From contig RFHX01000066.1 in the NCBI GenBank assembly GCA_003695725.1, positions 1-7,364 of the forward strand: a stretch of DNA of 7,364 bases. Direction: 5' to 3'. Position numbers and translations under genes: made by a program. Of this stretch, positions 6,596 through 7,364 are shown piece by piece. Position 1 is the stretch's first letter. Every line of letters begins with the position of its first letter. Below the pieces are notes generated by a model. The model was not told where the DNA came from and did not search any database. It saw only the letters and a program-made list of their open reading frames with translations. Source of the DNA: J061 sp003695725 [NCBI: Candidatus Schekmanbacteria bacterium]. Its GTDB lineage: Bacteria > Schekmanbacteria > GWA2-38-11.

Positions 6596-6667
6596 TTAAC
6601 AGAAAAAATCTTTTAGATTAAATTTATCGTCATAACTCATTGATATTTTATAAATAAAATCTTCCAT
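6596..6667 (-). CDS. Possible 23-residue micro-ORF between cheB and the HDOD gene
   Basis: An ATG 4 nt after the cheB stop opens a frame of 23 codons (MEDFIYKISM... ending KDFFC) closing with TAA 7 nt before the HDOD ATG. It fills nearly the whole 83-bp gap. A weak AAAAGG lies 12 nt upstream of its ATG, inside the end of cheB. The HDOD gene has no Shine-Dalgarno of its own, so translation of this frame could deliver ribosomes to the HDOD start. The product resembles nothing I recognise. A frame this short is quite likely by chance in AT-rich DNA. Confidence 0.25.
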   Translation of the reverse strand: MEDFIYKISMSYDDKFNLKDFFC

Positions 6668-6671
6668 AGGA

Positions 6672-7364
6672 TTAGCATACCTTTTGTACTTTTGAATTTT
6701 TTGATGCTGCTTTTAAAATTGAAGAAGCTATATCTTTCAAGTGTGCAATCTCGTTCACCGCACCGAGCTTAATCGCTTCCTGCGGCATTCCAAAAATAGC
6801 TGAGGATTCTTCGTCTTGAGCTATTGTGTAAGCTCCTCTTTTGTGCATTGCCAACAAGCCTTCTGCTCCATCTGAGCCCATTCCAGTGAGAAGCACGCCA
6901 ACTGCATTTTCCTTTGCCTGTGAAGCAACAGAATAAAAGAGAACATCGATGCTCGGTTTTTGATAATTGATTAATGGTCCATCCTTTATTTTGGTAAAAT
7001 AGTTGCCGTTGTTTTTTACGATACTAAGGTGTTTGTCTCCCGGTGCAATATATGCCTTGCCATCTTCAATCAGAGTATTGTCTTGAGCTTCGCAGACTTC
7101 CATTGCGCTTATTCCATTGAGTCGATCGGCAAATTGTTTTGTAAATCCTGCAGGCATATGAAGTACTATTACACAGGCAGGAGAATTTGGAGGAAGTGAA
7201 GTAATTATTTCTTGAATCGCCTGCGGTCCCCCTGTGGATGCGCCAATTGCTATGATTTTATTAAAAGAAAGAAATGAAGGTTGAATTTTTGGAATAACTT
7301 GATTGATATCTTTTCTATAAATTTTGCCATTGATTTTTGCTATGGCCGCTGCCCTGATAGAATG
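6672..7364 (-). CDS. cheB: Chemotaxis response regulator protein-glutamate methylesterase CheB, C-terminal part (cut by window edge)
   Basis: CheB removes methyl groups from (and deamidates) glutamyl residues of chemoreceptors, giving adaptation. The frame is open to the window edge, so 230 residues are visible. They comprise an interdomain linker (HSIRAAAIAKINGK...) and the complete methylesterase domain from about visible residue 36. The catalytic triad is present: Ser43 in GASTGG (codon 7236-7238), His69 in HMPAGF (codon 7158-7160) and Asp165 in TGMGSDG (codon 6870-6872). The AAQ/IAPG-type core (YIAPGDKH) and the C-terminal FGMPQEAIKLGAV are also typical. The N-terminal receiver domain expected of CheB must lie beyond 7364. 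The Met codon at 7157 is internal, in the middle of the active site, and is not the start. The stop is 4 nt before the micro-ORF and 83 bp before the HDOD gene. Confidence 0.95.
   Translation of the reverse strand, partial: HSIRAAAIAKINGKIYRKDINQVIPKIQPSFLSFNKIIAIGASTGGPQAIQEIITSLPPNSPACVIVLHMPAGFTKQFADRLNGISAMEVCEAQDNTLIEDGKAYIAPGDKHLSIVKNNGNYFTKIKDGPLINYQKPSIDVLFYSVASQAKENAVGVLLTGMGSDGAEGLLAMHKRGAYTIAQDEESSAIFGMPQEAIKLGAVNEIAHLKDIASSILKAASKNSKVQKVC

Noticed and set aside
6672-7157. CheB as a 161-residue protein starting at Met 7157
   Set aside because: The same frame runs uninterrupted to the window edge and includes the catalytic GASTGG serine and the active-site histidine just before this Met.
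1-7364. CRISPR arrays, tRNA or rRNA genes, insertion sequences or phage attachment sites
   Set aside because: I saw no regularly spaced repeats, no tRNA-like cloverleaf, no transposase or integrase motifs and no terminal inverted repeats with target duplication.

Overview
The window is AT-rich bacterial DNA, densely coding, with seven recognisable genes. One reads left to right (DAHP synthase, 176-1192). The other six read right to left and fall into two groups. A bacterium with a periplasm and probably anaerobic or redox-linked metabolism is suggested by a chemoreceptor with a periplasmic c-type haem motif, a type IV pilin-like protein with a prepilin leader, and a type I-beta DAHP synthase. 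The overall flavour resembles AT-rich relatives of the former Deltaproteobacteria, Nitrospirota or Schekmanbacteria-type lineages. That placement is inference from gene style only; no marker gene is present.

Layout, left to right. Positions 1-175 are a leader with a plausible sigma-70-type promoter and a strong Shine-Dalgarno site before a TTG start. Positions 176-1192 encode the first enzyme of the shikimate pathway. It meets an MFS transporter (1194-2375, minus) tail to tail with one base between the stop codons. The transporter is the last gene of a compact minus-strand set read as pseudopilin (3518-2904), then ogt DNA-repair methyltransferase (2950-2372), then transporter. Adjacent genes in this set overlap by 47 bp and 4 bp. 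A good promoter (TAGACA, 17 bp, TATACT) sits just upstream of the pseudopilin and supports the short, leader-peptide start for it.

Positions 3519-3689 are intergenic and hold that promoter plus a cluster of GAGA/TCTC inverted repeats. To the right lies a second minus-strand set, a chemosensory cluster: cheB (7364-6672, N-terminus off the window), a possible 23-residue micro-ORF (6667-6596), an HDOD-domain protein (6588-5743) and a large chemoreceptor (5720-3690). The receptor has a transmembrane segment, a periplasmic sensor with a CIDCH haem-c motif, a second transmembrane segment, several HAMP-like modules and a canonical signalling hairpin. CheB would demethylate receptors. The HDOD protein, with a full set of HD-type metal-ligand positions, sits between modifier and receptor and may be an output or regulatory component. 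The most interesting content is this haem receptor / HDOD / CheB set, followed by the calcium-loop-like motif in the pseudopilin and the odd pilin-ogt-transporter operon.
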